From assembly GCA_033030425.1 (NCBI GenBank), contig JAUFSD010000003.1, positions 806,001 through 870,000 of the forward strand: a stretch of 64,000 nt of DNA, given 5' to 3'. The DNA is from Verpa conica. Taxonomy: Eukaryota; Ascomycota; Pezizomycetes; Pezizales; Morchellaceae. A model generated the notes under the pieces. It saw nothing but the letters and a program-made list of their open reading frames with translations, ran no database searches and was not told the origin of the DNA. Below are positions 1 through 11,725 of this stretch, one piece after another; positions within the stretch are counted from its first letter, which is position 1; each line of letters starts with the position of its first letter. The translations under genes and the position numbers were made by a program.

Positions 1-2084
1 CGCACCAGCTCTAGTGTTGAGCGTAGAGTACAACCCCGAAAGGGTGCTCATCAAATCCGGAAGTGAGACAAGATATCCACCATGGGCTACAAGTGTCCAT
101 CTAACCCAGATCCCCAATGATCCTGCACGGCCAGGTCTTCTCGCAATTCTCTCTGCGAGGCGCTCAAGGAGGTTGACGGCCATGGTTGAGTTAAGGCGAC
201 GGACAGTTGTCAGAATAGAGTTGGAGTCTGTGGTATGTAGACAGGACTCAAGAAGTGCAGTGTCATTAGTTTTGAGAGCTTGGGTTAGGACTGTGGTGAG
301 GGAACCTGCGGAGGGAGGTTGGATAACCTTTTTCGAGTCGGCGGAGATAGTCGTAAGAGCGGTGCTGGTAGCTGTCTTTGTAGCAGTGGAGACCTCAAGG
401 GCTTGGAACTTTTCCGCGAATGATGGCTCTTCTATTTCTTTCTCTTCATCCTCATCCTCTTCATCCTCCTCATCCTCCTCCTCCTCCTCCTCCTCCCCAT
501 TCTCTGAGTAGTCGACGGCATCTTCCATGCCTATATCTTGCGTGTCTACTCCACCGATAATGACCGACTTTGACTGGTCTACTGAAGCCTTTCCCATATC
601 CTTCACGCCGTTCATTACAGCCCCACCGCCACCTCCAATTCGAATATTGTTGCTTTTGGCGATTTCAACAAGTCCATTCAAGACGAGACTACCGTCCTCC
701 GGGTTGCTCCATCTTATTTTCTCAAATTCCATACTGACGCCGCTTTCTACCCATGCAACAATGAGATCTTCGCCCTGAATAGAAGCATCTGCAACATTAA
801 CCCGGTCGCGGGAGTCTGGTCTAATAATCCTAATCTTTGCGTCTCCCTTCCTGGTAATTGACTTACGTTTTCGCGACGCTGTAGGCGATTGCGACGTGTC
901 AGAGGCAGGGGCAGGCTCATATGGCTTTTTAAAGAGCTCTACTACACCATCGGTTGTCACGGCGATCAAGAGGTCACTCCCAGAGATGGAAATAGACTTT
1001 ACATCTGATTCCGCAACTAGAGCACCAATGTTCTTATTCTCGGGGATCGAGAAGACATTGATAAACCGGTCTAAATCTGCGGCCGAGAGGAAATTGGTAT
1101 TGTCATCAGACGAAAATATAGAGTGGATGGGAGTGGTATTTGCGGTAAATTGGGCCGGCGGGGCCATGCCAGGATTGGCGTAGTTTATTGCGTAAATAGT
1201 GTGGGATGCACATAGTACTGAGGGAGGGGTGTAGGCGAGCCTTTGGATCGAAGAGTCGGGGAGGTTGATAGTTCTAGGGTTGTGTTAGTAAGACATTGGG
1301 GAATGGCATGCAGGGAAATTTTCGTGACGTGAGATCGACACCCCCGCTATGCATGTACAAAATTTGGAATAGCGCGATTGAGTAAATAATTTGTATAATT
1401 CTTTAGAGAATGATAGGAATATCCCTAGGGGTAATATTATGAACTCGGGGGGGGGTAGGTTTTAATAAAGTAGAATAATTGCATGTGCATGAATTTTTTT
1501 TTGAAAAAAAATAGAGTGGGATAAAACCTCATTGTAATTTTTCTTCGTAAGTCCCATTCCACCAGCTTTCCGTCGGCACCACAACTCCAACCTTTACCCT
1601 CATCGGCTTCTCCGGAGAATACAAACTGCCTTACTTCGCCCAGGTGACCACCCTCAAGCGTTCCGACAACCGTGCCTTCACTAGGAGAAAACAGCAGAAT
1701 TGTACCTTTGCTGGTTGCAAGAGCAACAATTGCAGACAATCTAGCTGCATCTTCGCCATTAGCAGCGGAGAACCTCTTCCTCTTCTTCTTTGTGCCCTTT
1801 TGATCGTCTGATGCGGGGATAGAGCCCCAGGCCAGAGAATTGACAGAAACGCCTTTCTCGAATGTGTATTCACAGCGAAGTCGACCGGTGACCGTATCGT
1901 GGATCCGGAGACGGTGAGCGTCCAGACCTAGAATTGTAGAGGCGAAAAGTGAGAGGTGAAGGTAAGTTGGGCAGAAGGCAGATGTGAGAAGAGTTGAGTG
2001 TGGGGTTGTTGATAGCTTTGATGAGAGGTTAGTTGGGTGATTTGTGTTTGCCCGTACAGAGACGGATGGTTTTTTTTGGACCAT
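1..2084 (-). CDS. utp5: Utp5/WDR43-like SSU processome subunit (3' end beyond window)
   Basis: Nucleolar component of the t-UTP/UtpA subcomplex, which binds nascent pre-rRNA during 40S subunit assembly. Exon 1 is 2084-1528, a 254-bp intron runs 1527-1274 with a clear CTTACTAAC branch site before CCCTAG, and exon 2 runs from 1273 off the left edge. The N-terminal half has WD40-type blades (SVNSLAWG, GKLVEWDL) with a KKKRKR basic patch. The middle carries a long Glu/Asp run (about 450-510). The C-terminal part reads as the Utp12 domain (TVLTQALKTND, NLLERLAERIARRPGRA, WVRWTLVAHGGYL), which WDR43/Utp5 shares with other UTPs. The donor GTTTTA is weak but phase 2 matches the acceptor. ATG at 2084 is the first in frame. 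It is divergent from alg8 (474 bp between starts). Identity is firm; the intron donor is less so. Confidence 0.88.
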
Positions 2085-2558
2085 TGCGCCGGGAGGGGGG
2101 ATAATTTGTTGAGAGGATTAATTAGAGGGGGTATTCTTTTTCCCTCTTGTAATATGTATATTTTGTATTTATTGGAGGGCTGAGTTGACGTTGGAGGTTC
2201 ACGGCCTCGTCGTCTTCTTTGCTGGTTGGAGTTTTTGAGAGTTTTGGCGCTTTATTTTTTTTTCCCCACGGAAACTTTTTAGTGGTGCTGCATGACTGGG
2301 GGTCCGCAGGGGCTGGGTTGGATGTAGCACTGGGGCTCTTGGGTAGACTTTGACTAATCAATTTGGAATCAATTAGTACCAACCTGACAAAGCAATCTGT
2401 AATCTTGATAGCAGTAGTACTCTTGACTAAGCAATTACTAATACTGCAGGGTAACCGCTGAGGGCCGCAAACAACACGTTACACCACAGCTGCCCCCAAC
2501 GACCTATTAGACAGAATCTCCTCTCCTGACTTTTGTGTGCAATTGGGAATGTCTGCAA
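2085..2558. promoter_or_regulatory. Divergent intergenic region utp5 / alg8
   Basis: These 474 bp separate two start codons pointing apart, so the promoters of both genes should lie here. A small minus-strand reading frame (2382-2122) occupies part of it but matches no family I know. No specific operator was recognised. Confidence 0.5.
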
Positions 2559-4341
2559 ATGGATAAATTTCACCCTACACTCCGCGAGTGCGCTGTTGTC
2601 GCTACCGCTTTCAAATTGTTACTTCTACCTGCGTAGTCAGTACTACCTCCCTCTTACCCTCTTATGGAAACCTCACTGACCCATCCCCCAGTAAATCTAC
2701 AGACTTTGAGGTTCATCGAAATTGGCTGGCCATCACCCACTCGCTTCCCATAAAGGAGTGGTACTTCGAGGTATGCATGTCTGTACTTTCAGGGATATAG
2801 TACAGCTTTGCTGAGGGGGGTCATTTAGAAAACTTCGGAATGGACACTCGACTACCCACCCTTATTTGCTGCCTTCGAATGGTGTCTAAGCCAGGTCGCA
2901 AAGTTTTTTGACCCACGGATGCTTGAGGTTGAGAACCTCAATTACTCTAGCATCCAGACAGTCTACTTTCAGCGCCTTTCTGTCATTGTGACTGAACTTC
3001 TGCTCGTCTATGCGCTTCAAAAGTCTGTTTCTCGGATACCGTGGTACTTACTGTAAATTTCTGACTTATTTTCTTCTTCTTAGGTACATAAATACTGCCC
3101 CTGAAGCCTCAAAACGTTCTGCACATGCTGCAGCGCTATCAATTCTGCTCTCCCCTGGTTTGTTAATAATCGATCACATCCACTTTCAGTACAATGGCTT
3201 CCTCTACGGTATACTCCTCCTCTCGCTGGTCCTCGCAAGGTCTCCTTCTACGCGTCTCGCCTCTGGTCTTCTATTTGCTACACTTTTGTGCTTGAAACAC
3301 ATTTATTTGTATCTTGCGCCGGCGTATTTCGTTTTCCTACTCCGCGCTTACTGTCTCGGCTCTAATTCTATTTTTGATATCCGATTCGGGAATGCAATAA
3401 AACTGGGAACAGGTGTGCTAGGGATCTTTGGCGCGGCATTTGGGCCATTTTTATACTGGGGGCAGATGCCGCAACTATTGTCAAGGCTATTTCCATTTAG
3501 TAGAGGGCTTTGCCATGCTTATTGGGCGCCGAACGTCTGGGCTATGTACTCGTTTACTGATAGAGTCTTAATATATGGTATGGTCTCAACACTGGTAATC
3601 TTATGTTTTTCTAGACTAACAGATTACCAGTTGCACCACGCCTAGGATTGACCGTAGATTACTCTGCCGTAAATAGTGTAACGAGGGGGCTAGTTGGTGA
3701 CACCACTTTTGCTGTCCTCCCCGAAATATCTCCAAGAACCACCTTCCTCTTGACGTTATTCTTCCAGATTGTAAGAAATCTCCTTACCTTTTACAATGAA
3801 ACCTACCTAATTTATCCAGCTCTGCCTAATCAAACTCTTCCTCAAACCCACCTTCGACACTTTTGTCGGCGCTGTAACCCTCTGCGGCTATGCCTCCTTC
3901 CTCTTTGGCTGGCACGTGCACGAAAAAGCCATACTACTGATCATCATCCCCTTCTCCCTTCTCGCACTCAAAGACCGACGTTACCTTGGTGCCTTCCGCC
4001 CCCTTGCTGTCGCCGGGCATGTCTCTCTCTTCCCCCTCCTCTTTACAGCACCAGAGTTTCCAATTAAAACGGTATACACAGTTTTATGGCTCGTCATATT
4101 TCTCTCTGCATTTGACATGCTGGCTCCCGTGTCCCCGTCACAGAGAAGGTTCTTACTAGATAGACCGGCAACCCTATTTATTGTCATTAGTATCCCGTTA
4201 ATTATATACACGAGCGTGATACATGGATTGGTATTTGGTGCGAGGTATGAATTTTTGCCATTGATGTTTACTAGTAGTTATTCAGCGATTGGAGTAGTAG
4301 GGAGTTGGGTTGGGTTTAGCTGGTTGTATTTTACGGGTTAA
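2559..4341 (+). CDS. alg8: Dolichyl-P-glucose glucosyltransferase ALG8
   Basis: ER membrane GT57 enzyme that adds the second glucose to the lipid-linked N-glycan precursor (Glc1Man9GlcNAc2-PP-dolichol). Six exons: 2559-2635, 2692-2770, 2829-3043, 3084-3577, 3631-3770, 3820-4341, joining to 508 aa with no stop, close to the usual family length. Diagnostic stretches are [18 protein letters not shown] and [15 protein letters not shown] near the N-terminus, [13 protein letters not shown] and [12 protein letters not shown] in the middle, then [16 protein letters not shown] and FGWHVHEKA. These separate ALG8 from ALG6. Many hydrophobic segments fit a polytopic membrane protein. The start was chosen because ATG at 2559 leads directly into the conserved LLLPAY motif across intron 1 (donor GTCAGT). 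Intron 4 has a GACTAAC branch site and ends CCAG. Neighbour utp5 is divergent; no functional link is expected. Confidence 0.94.
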
Positions 4342-4468
4342 GGGTCTGGGTTTTTATTTTTTTTATTTTTATTAGATTGCCGCAGTGGGGTTAATTTATG
4401 GAGGTGGTTGCTGGATCTGGCGTCTGTTGCCCTGGATTAGACTAGACTACTTGAAATTGAGATTTTAT

Positions 4469-4498
4469 CACTACGCCTCAAGTCACTACGCCTCAAGT
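4469..4498. repeat. 15-bp tandem duplication
   Basis: CACTACGCCTCAAGT occurs twice head to tail and is followed by a further CACTA. This is a small local duplication in intergenic DNA without an obvious role. Confidence 0.9.
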
Positions 4499-4984
4499 CA
4501 CTAGTACTTGTTTCGTAAGTAGTAATAGTACCACGCGAACCTGCCTAAGGCTTAAAGGGGCCTGCCAGTAGCCGCCGTCCAAATCCCAGAAACCAGGTTA
4601 CCGCGATATACCCCACCGAGTGACTGTCTATGAATGATAACCAATAAAACAGAGCAATCGTTGCTGATTTCCTTGTATACATGTAGCTACAGAAACAGCA
4701 CACTCACAGATGAATAAATAAGTCCATCTATTCACGAGTGGCACTGTGTGACTCACGCCCTACCTTTCCCCTCTCCCATAAAGGTTTCTGATGTCTTTCC
4801 TTTAAACAGACCTTTTTACTACATCCCACCAACATAAGGGTTAATACACGTCCAAGCATCAATATCATGGCCCTCCGCCCTTCTCCCTCTCTCCTAAAAA
4901 AAAAAGTACAAATACGCTGATAAAATATTTTGGAATATATGCAAAGGTGAAATCTCACTCATCTCTTCGACCTATCCCGAGGAC

Positions 4985-5115
4985 CAAAGAAACAAAAAAT
5001 AAAAGCAAAAAGACAATATAAATAAAAACAAAAGCAAACAAAAACAAAAAACAAAACAGAAATAATAAAACAAAATGTTAAAAACCAAACAATGCAAAAA
5101 ACAAAATAGAAATAG
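4985..5115. repeat. A-rich low-complexity tract (AAAAC/AAAAG units)
   Basis: On the plus strand the tract is almost only A with single C or G every 4-7 bases. It lies just downstream of the LIM gene stop, so on that gene's transcript it would be U-rich. It may belong to the 3' UTR; that is inference. Confidence 0.7.
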
Positions 5116-5348
5116 AGGTTTAAAAAAATCGCCTTTATCTATGCTGACCATATCATACTCCCTTTCAACCCTTTCCCGTTGCCGTAAAAAGATACAAGTA
5201 CTCCAATAGGAAAACAAAAACGGAAAATCCGCTTCCAAAATAAAAGCAAATAAAGGAATTCGTAACTTCGTTAATATACTCACCCTTCTTCAAATTTCAT
5301 CCCATGCTGGCCATAAAAGTAAACCTTCAAAATAACCTACCAAAACCT

Positions 5349-7745
5349 TCACATCTTCAACCTCCTCTCCTCACAACCCACACAGACAGGTATCTCATTG
5401 CCTCCCTTACCCCTGATGAAGAATCGTCCATCGTGAAACGCCCCCCCGCACTCCTACCAGATTATCAGCATTTGCCTCAAATGGAGCAGCCTGATACAAC
5501 TTACGGTACAGCAAAAACACTCCTCGTGCCACTCGCCTCCAAGCGCCTTGACAACCGTCTCAGTAACCGGTTTCTTGCACTTTTTGCATTTCCCGCTATA
5601 CCGATTCTGGTAGCACCCAACACACCACGCATACCCATCTTTTTCTACAAAGCGGGATTCGGAATTGAATGGCTATTTCCGTAATATTAGAAATCAAAAT
5701 ATCAAACAAAAATAGGGGGGAGGACATACATCACCACATTCGGCACAAAAGAAATGACCCGCATGCCAAGTACCTCCACAAGCCACAACAACCTCTCCCT
5801 CAATTGGTGTTTTACAACTCCTACACCTTGGCGAAAATAGTTCGTGAAAATCTAGATGGCAGTAAAACCTGACCTTTCCACCTTTCTCCGCGTCGGTACC
5901 CCCTGCTTCAAGTCGTTTCTTCCTGCTCTCTTCAGGCTCTGGGAAAAAGCCAACATGCTCAAGACGTGTATGGCAGTGATCGCAGCGGAAGCATTCCGGG
6001 TGGAAACGGATGGATGATGCAGAGACAACACGGCCTTCAATGGGTGTTCGGCAGTACGAGCAGGATGCTGTAGGGCCGCGAGAGTTGACGTAACCGCCAG
6101 AGCTAGAACCCCCAGAAGAGTAGTTTGAAGATGCCGGTTTTGTAGATCGTGGCACTGGGAGTGGTCTCCTTGGGGTATCTCTTAGAGGTTCCCTTGCACT
6201 TGCAGATGAGGATGGTTCGTCTGGGAGTGATATCATCGGTATTGGAGGACTTGACTTCTTGTTCTTGACGTGATCATCATCTGGGAGACTGATGGTTGGC
6301 ACGGGTATACGTGGTCCCTCATCTTCATCTGGTAGAGATATTATGGGAATGTTTGGCATCTTGCTCGGGGCCGACGTACTAGACGCCGTCGGAGGGGGCG
6401 TGGGCATAGTAACAAGTCCAATCACTGGTGGTGGTGACGATGAAGGCTGCACTTGGGCACCGTATTTCATCCTATTCTTCCTTATGCTATCACTACTCCC
6501 ACTCCCACTCCCGCTACTGGTGCCGTTTCCAGTCTTTGGCAATGGCCGTCTTCCAAGCTCCTTCAACGCCTCCGCTTCTGCGTCTTCTTCCTCCGACCCT
6601 GACATTGGCGGTGAAGGTAATGGCACTGGATTCGTTGTGTACTTGACCTTGTTGTGTTGCGTTGGCTCCTTTTTGTGTGGATCAATATACGCGCGTCTTC
6701 CAGGCGACGAGAAAATTGGTGATGTCCGTACAGAAGACTCCTTCCGTAGTGGATAAGTAGGCGAAGACTCTGGCACAATTGGAAGTTTTTGCGCGGAATC
6801 CGATGGCAGAGATCTAGACAATGGCACTGATCGAACACTAGAAGATTTGTTTATCCTCAAAGGGGCTACATACGGCAGCGGTGCAGGAGGCAAGGACCGA
6901 AAATGCGAAGTCAATTCCTCCTCAATCCTCGTCGTTGCAGACTTTGGCGGTGGATGAGTTGGCGGCATAACCACTGGAGTTGGAGAAGTAGGCCGAGAGA
7001 GTGAAGGCAGGGCCCAGGACACGGTCTTCTTTGCAATGTTTGACGAAGTAGAAGATGATGTTGACGTGGACCCAGACGAACCTGTCCTCTCGTGACGGGT
7101 ACCAAACTTTGAGAATTCCCGGAAGCTAAACGAACCCTGTTTCCTCAGGGAGTTGCTCCTCTTTGTGTCCCCCTTCTCGATTGAACTACTTTTGGGGGGA
7201 GTGTCCCCCATACGGCCTTCCTGTAGGTCCTTGCCATCCCAGCCAGTTTCCTTTTCTGCCTCTGCTTCTACCTCTGCCACCACTTCAGGATCATGCTCTG
7301 GTGCTGGTGTAGGTACTGGCGTTGATATGAATGTAGATGTAGATGAAGGCACAGAAGATGTCGATGCCCGTGACCGTGTAGCTCGTGCGGGTGTTGATGT
7401 CCTTGAAGGCAATATCGAAGAAGCGATTGACGGTGTTGAGAACGTGTTGCTCCGTCTATGGGAGCTCCTCCTGAGCAGCCAGCTATCTCTCCTGCTGATG
7501 TCATCGGTAGTCTTTGCTGTTGTAGGAGAGGTAGTTGACTTGTGGGGGACCGGGCGAGGAGGAGAAGGGTGTAATCTAGGCTCGATTACGGAGGGGGCAG
7601 CATCCATAAGGCTGACAGAGCTCTGTGGCGTCCATCGGGACTTTGTAGCGGACGATAGCGGACGGGCACCACTTGGCCGTTGGGGACGGTTCGATCTCAG
7701 GTCAGACAAATACGTCTCTAGAGGGACGGGTGTTAGCCGTGTCAT
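5349..7745 (-). CDS. Three-LIM-domain paxillin-like protein (Pxl1-type)
   Basis: Probable adaptor of the cell cortex or septation machinery. Fungal paxillin-like LIM proteins bind Rho regulators and actin-ring components; this role is inferred from family. Exons are 7745-5730, 5672-5505 and 5453-5349, joining to 762 aa. The first 570 or so residues are Ser/Pro-rich and disordered, with repeated ISLPDE/ISLPDD stretches. The C-terminus holds three LIM zinc modules: CSYCRTPIEG to CHLDFHELF, CRSCKTPIEG to CVGCYQNRY, and CKKCKKPVTE to CVGCEERRLKM at the very end. Both introns cut inside LIM modules (GTATGT and GTAAGT donors) and restore Cys spacing exactly. ATG 7745 was preferred over 7784 because the protein then opens with the TYLSDLRSNRPQRPSGARPL stretch that I recall from fungal relatives. 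Confidence 0.88.
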
Positions 7746-8914
7746 TTTAGGGTTCGTGACACCGATGCGAGACAAACAAATCAAACAGACGAGAAAAAGA
7801 AAAGACGGGATGTATAAATATATCTATGTACCTAGTTGTTCCTTTGTCATGTAGGAGACCCTCGCCTGGTCCGACATCTTTCGCACTCACACGCACTACA
7901 CACGCACACACGCACACACAATAAAAACGAGATGGCAGCAAGGGCAAGGGCAATAGCAAACAGAATCTACGCTGGCTAGGGGATCAGTTGGGTCAAGTGT
8001 GGAGGGGAGTGGGAATGAGGGAAGGAATAGGAATGTGGGGGATACGGAATGAATGGATTGATTGATGGATAGATGGTAGGCAAATAGATGTAGTAGGTTG
8101 AAATGGGTGAGATGTTAGAAATGTTGAGTAAAAGACCTGGGAGGGGGTGGGGGTGATGTAAATGGGCTGGCTGGGTAAGTAGATTGAGGGCGGTTTAGTT
8201 GGTAGTTGGCAGAGTGAGAGGGAGAGAGAAAGGCAGAGGGGGCAGAGCAGGGCAAGCGGAAGAAAGAATGAGGGACACGGTGACAGTGAACAGTGACGGC
8301 GGACGAACAGTGAACAAAGTCGTTGGATCAACAACAACAGGGGAATGAGAGGGAAGACGGGGGAAAGATGGCTGGATAGAAATTGAGAAGGCGGAAAACA
8401 GTTACAGGTGGGCGGTCAGTCAGAATCCGAAGGGGGGGATGTCACAGGAATTACAAAGATACATAACCTGTCTGCAACAGTCTATAACCGGAACTAAATG
8501 TATCTGTCTGTCTCTCTATGTAGAATCCACCTCTCCCTCTCCCCCACCCGCGGGGAAACGAAACGTCACTGTAAAGCTTGGGCGCTGGTTGGTCCAACAC
8601 AGCCCTGCGTTGTTTTGTTTCCCCTTCAGGGATCGCGAAAACCTTACTCCACAACGCGTTGTCGACAGTTACCGCCCCAGTTACGGTTACACCCCCGATA
8701 TGGTTAGGAGCGGTAAGTCCGATGCTGAGACACGATAACATCTGACCCTTGCTGCATCTAGAGATCTAATCTGATCGATTACATATATTACTAACCGTAC
8801 AGTGTTGCCTGTAATACAGCCATTAGGAGCCGCGCCGACGGTTTACACTTCGCGACCATCAACTTTCTGGTAACATCTCTCTCCCGGCCCTCTTACCTCT
8901 CGACCTCAACCTCA
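7746..8914. promoter_or_regulatory. Divergent intergenic region LIM gene / leo1
   Basis: This is a 1.17 kb gap between two outward-facing starts. Next to the LIM gene there is an ACACACGC-type simple run (about 7888-7920). At 8200-8280 there is a purine-rich stretch that is pyrimidine-rich on the LIM transcript strand, as is common in fungal 5' leaders and promoters. No protein gene was supported here. Confidence 0.45.
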
Positions 8915-10525
8915 ATGTCTTCTCAAGGTACCCAGATATACCCCTACACTAAGTATATCTCCCACGCTAATCGTGTCCACAGAGTCCATCACCGCCCCCC
9001 CTTCCCCAGACGCGGAAGGCTCGCCTGCCTCCCCCGAGAGGCCCACTGGGAATAAATATGACCAGATGTTTGGCTCTGACGACGAGTCTGCCCAGGCACG
9101 GGATGAGGATGAGGATGAGGATGCTGGCATTCGTAAACGTTCTCGCAAAGCTGGTGCCAACTATGGCGGTGTTGGGGACGAGTTTGCTGAAGGAGAGGAA
9201 GACGATGATGACGACAAGGGATTGTTCGGAGATGATAGTGATGATGAGATGCCAAAGACGTGAGTTCTGCTCTTCTGTTTTCCCCTCTTCCCCTCTCTTT
9301 CGAGACGCGTAGGGCTCTGCTAATGAGCTGTGACATTGCAGTAAGGAGCTCAGTGACAACGAGCTAGAGGACTCCCCCGAGCTAGAAGATGCAGATAACG
9401 AGCCTGAGAGAATGTACAGAAGAATTGATGTCTCCCTCCCCCGTCATCCAGTACCAGATCCCGGAAATGACGATGTATGCTCCCCCCTTCCCCAATACAC
9501 ATCATGTCAATAGCTAATACATCACCCAGCTCTACCTCCTCCGCATCCCCTCCCTAATCGCAATCCAACCCCAAATCTTCTATCCCGAGAACTTCACCCT
9601 CAAGAACCTCGTCACCCCCGACTCTATGACCTCCCCCTACACCGCTGCAACAACAACTATCCGCGTCCGAAAATCCCCCATCGACCCCTCCGTTCTTCAA
9701 TCCAACGCACGTGTAATAAAATGGTCCGACGGCTCCCTTTCCCTACAAATCGCTTCCTCCCCCAACCTCTATGACCTCACTTCAAAGCCTCTCGCTCCAT
9801 CCCACAAAACCCCCGAAAAGTACGATGCCGCCCAAGACTCCCACACATACCTCCTCACCCCCCATGAGTCCGCCGGAATGCTCCGCTTCCTCGGCCACGC
9901 CACACAATCCCTCAATGTCCTCCCCACCGGTGCTTCACAGGCCAACGCCGAAGCCGTTAACCGTCTCCACGAGCAACTCTCCGCAGCACAAGCAGCCCGC
10001 GGCGGCCGCAGCCGCGGCCAAGCCGCAATCGAGATAACAGACATGCGTGATCCCGAAGCCGAACGTAAAGAAGCCGAGCGCATCTCTCGCGACAAAGAGC
10101 GCGCCGCCAAGAAGCTCGAGAACCAGCAGCGACGCGCGCGTGGTGGTGCAGCTGGCGGAAACACCGAGCCAAGGGCGAAATTCACCCCCCGCTCCACTGG
10201 CACTCGGTCGAAGCGTGATTCGCCACCTATCAATGTCGGTGCTAGGAAATCTAACCAGGACGAATACGATCTGGAGGACGATTTTGTGCAGGGGAGTGAC
10301 GACGAGGAGATTATAGAGAGTTCAGAGGAGGATGAGAGTGATGATAATAGGAGGAGAAGGAAGCCATCTGCGCCAAAGAAGAGGAGGGAGGAGGTCGATG
10401 AGGAGGATGAGGAGGATGAAGCAGAGTTTACAGATGATGATAGAGGTGGGAGGAGTAGAGGTGGCGGGAGGGCGGGTAAGAGGAGGAGAGTTGTGGATGA
10501 TGATGATGATGAGGACGATGAGTAG
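8915..10525 (+). CDS. leo1: Paf1 complex subunit Leo1
   Basis: Nuclear transcription elongation factor that acts with RNA polymerase II and promotes histone modification. Exons are 8915-8927, 8983-9259, 9342-9474 and 9530-10525, joining to 472 aa. The first exon codes only MSSQ plus one base; its GTACCC donor restores MSSQESITAPPSP. The N-terminal third is acidic (DEDEDEDAG, EGEEDDDDDKG). The Leo1 core has YLLRIPSLIAIQPQIFYPE, then NARVIKWSDGSLSLQI, which is close to diagnostic, followed by SHTYLLTPHESAGMLRF. A basic coiled stretch follows (DPEAERKEAERISRDKERAAKK) and then an acidic/basic tail ending in poly-Asp/Glu. Length and acidic ends fit the family. It converges with vps9 across 1.2 kb. 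Confidence 0.95.
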
Positions 10526-11725
10526 AGTATTTTATTACTTGTATTCTTGGTGGTATTTCCTTCTATATCGAATTCGTAAACTTTTCAGGTGGGATGTTGA
10601 GATAGTCAAAAGTTGGAAAGAGGGGTCAACTTGGGATAATGGTGTATATCTACTTTTTCAAATAATAGACACATTAATCACGAATGTTTTGAGCACATTC
10701 TCTGCTTTTTTGTTGGCGAGTGACGCGTTATGCAGTACAACTCTTGAAGAGAGATCTTCGCCACACCTAACTTAACAGGACCACAACACCCATTAGAAAA
10801 CCGCCACTTCCTACTCAATTTCATGTTATCCTACTCTAGTATTAACAAAAAGCTTCCAAATACTTTAATCTACTCTACGCACAATCACCTAGGTTAGCCA
10901 ACACTCATTAAAATGCCCATATTAAAAAAAGAAAAAAGATCAAGCCACCTAATTTCGGGAGCTCAATTTTTACACATACCAAGAACCTAAAGGCACATAT
11001 ACTTATCTACCCATCCTGCTACTACATAAAGAACGCAAAGGCTAAAAAGGGGGAGGGTTTTTTTTCGTACTGCTACTACTACTGACATACGGGATCTTGC
11101 GGGAAAAAATACCCAAGCGAAACTCGTCATCTAAGAAAAACTAATGCCAAGATCGAGTGATATATAAATATTTAAGTATGTACTCTATGGTATTGGTATA
11201 TTAGGATCTTCTCATTCTTATTTAGATAATGTAGGCGGGATGCATAAAATAGAAAAAGAAAAGAAAAGAAAATTCATTTAAATCCCAGGCTCTTCACATA
11301 AGACTGATCTATCCCTAACGGAATAAAATCTACCCCGCACGATGTGGATCAAAAAGCACAAAAAAAAGAAATAAAATCGTCCAAGTTATGCACCAGGTTA
11401 GATTACACCACGGCTCGGAAAAAATCTTTTCGTAACACCGGTAACACGTACCAAAAATAGCACTACTCCGTCATCAATTCATCAATCCTACCGTCCATCC
11501 CCTTCCCAACTACACCCACTCCATGAGAAAGAAAACCCTTGAAAATGTTGAATATTCAAACTTCGTACAAAAAAAAACAAAAAAAGAGACGGGGAAGGGG
11601 AAAAAAAGATTAATGCTACCCAACTCTAGATGCACCTGATATAAAATACTACCCTGAACAATGTCAAACTACCTAGTTATCCTACCCTAAAACCAGACCC
11701 AAGACTAGCACAATAAACTCCTATT
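10526..11725. other. Intergenic region between convergent leo1 and vps9
   Basis: AT-rich 1.2 kb with several A runs (about 11260, 11360, 11570). It is presumably the 3' UTRs of the two convergent genes plus spacer. No reading frame of interest was seen. Confidence 0.5.

Larger units (their letters stand above)
4342..5348. other. Intergenic region between convergent alg8 and LIM gene
   Basis: No gene is visible in this kilobase. It holds a 15-bp tandem duplication (4469-4498) and, at about 4985-5115, an A-rich tract of AAAAC/AAAAG-like units. The tract would read as T/G-rich in the 3' untranslated part of the minus-strand LIM gene. One TACATGTA octamer lies at 4678-4685. Confidence 0.5.

Noticed and set aside
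14..511. Plus-strand 165-codon frame with a long Ser run
   Set aside because: It is the antisense of the Glu/Asp-rich stretch and Utp12 domain of the minus-strand utp5 gene.
2122..2382. Minus-strand 86-codon frame upstream of utp5
   Set aside because: No recognisable family, lies in the shared promoter region, and cannot be joined to utp5 with good splice sites.
5304..5684. Plus-strand 126-codon frame
   Set aside because: Antisense to LIM exons 2 and 3, which carry clear zinc-binding motifs on the other strand.
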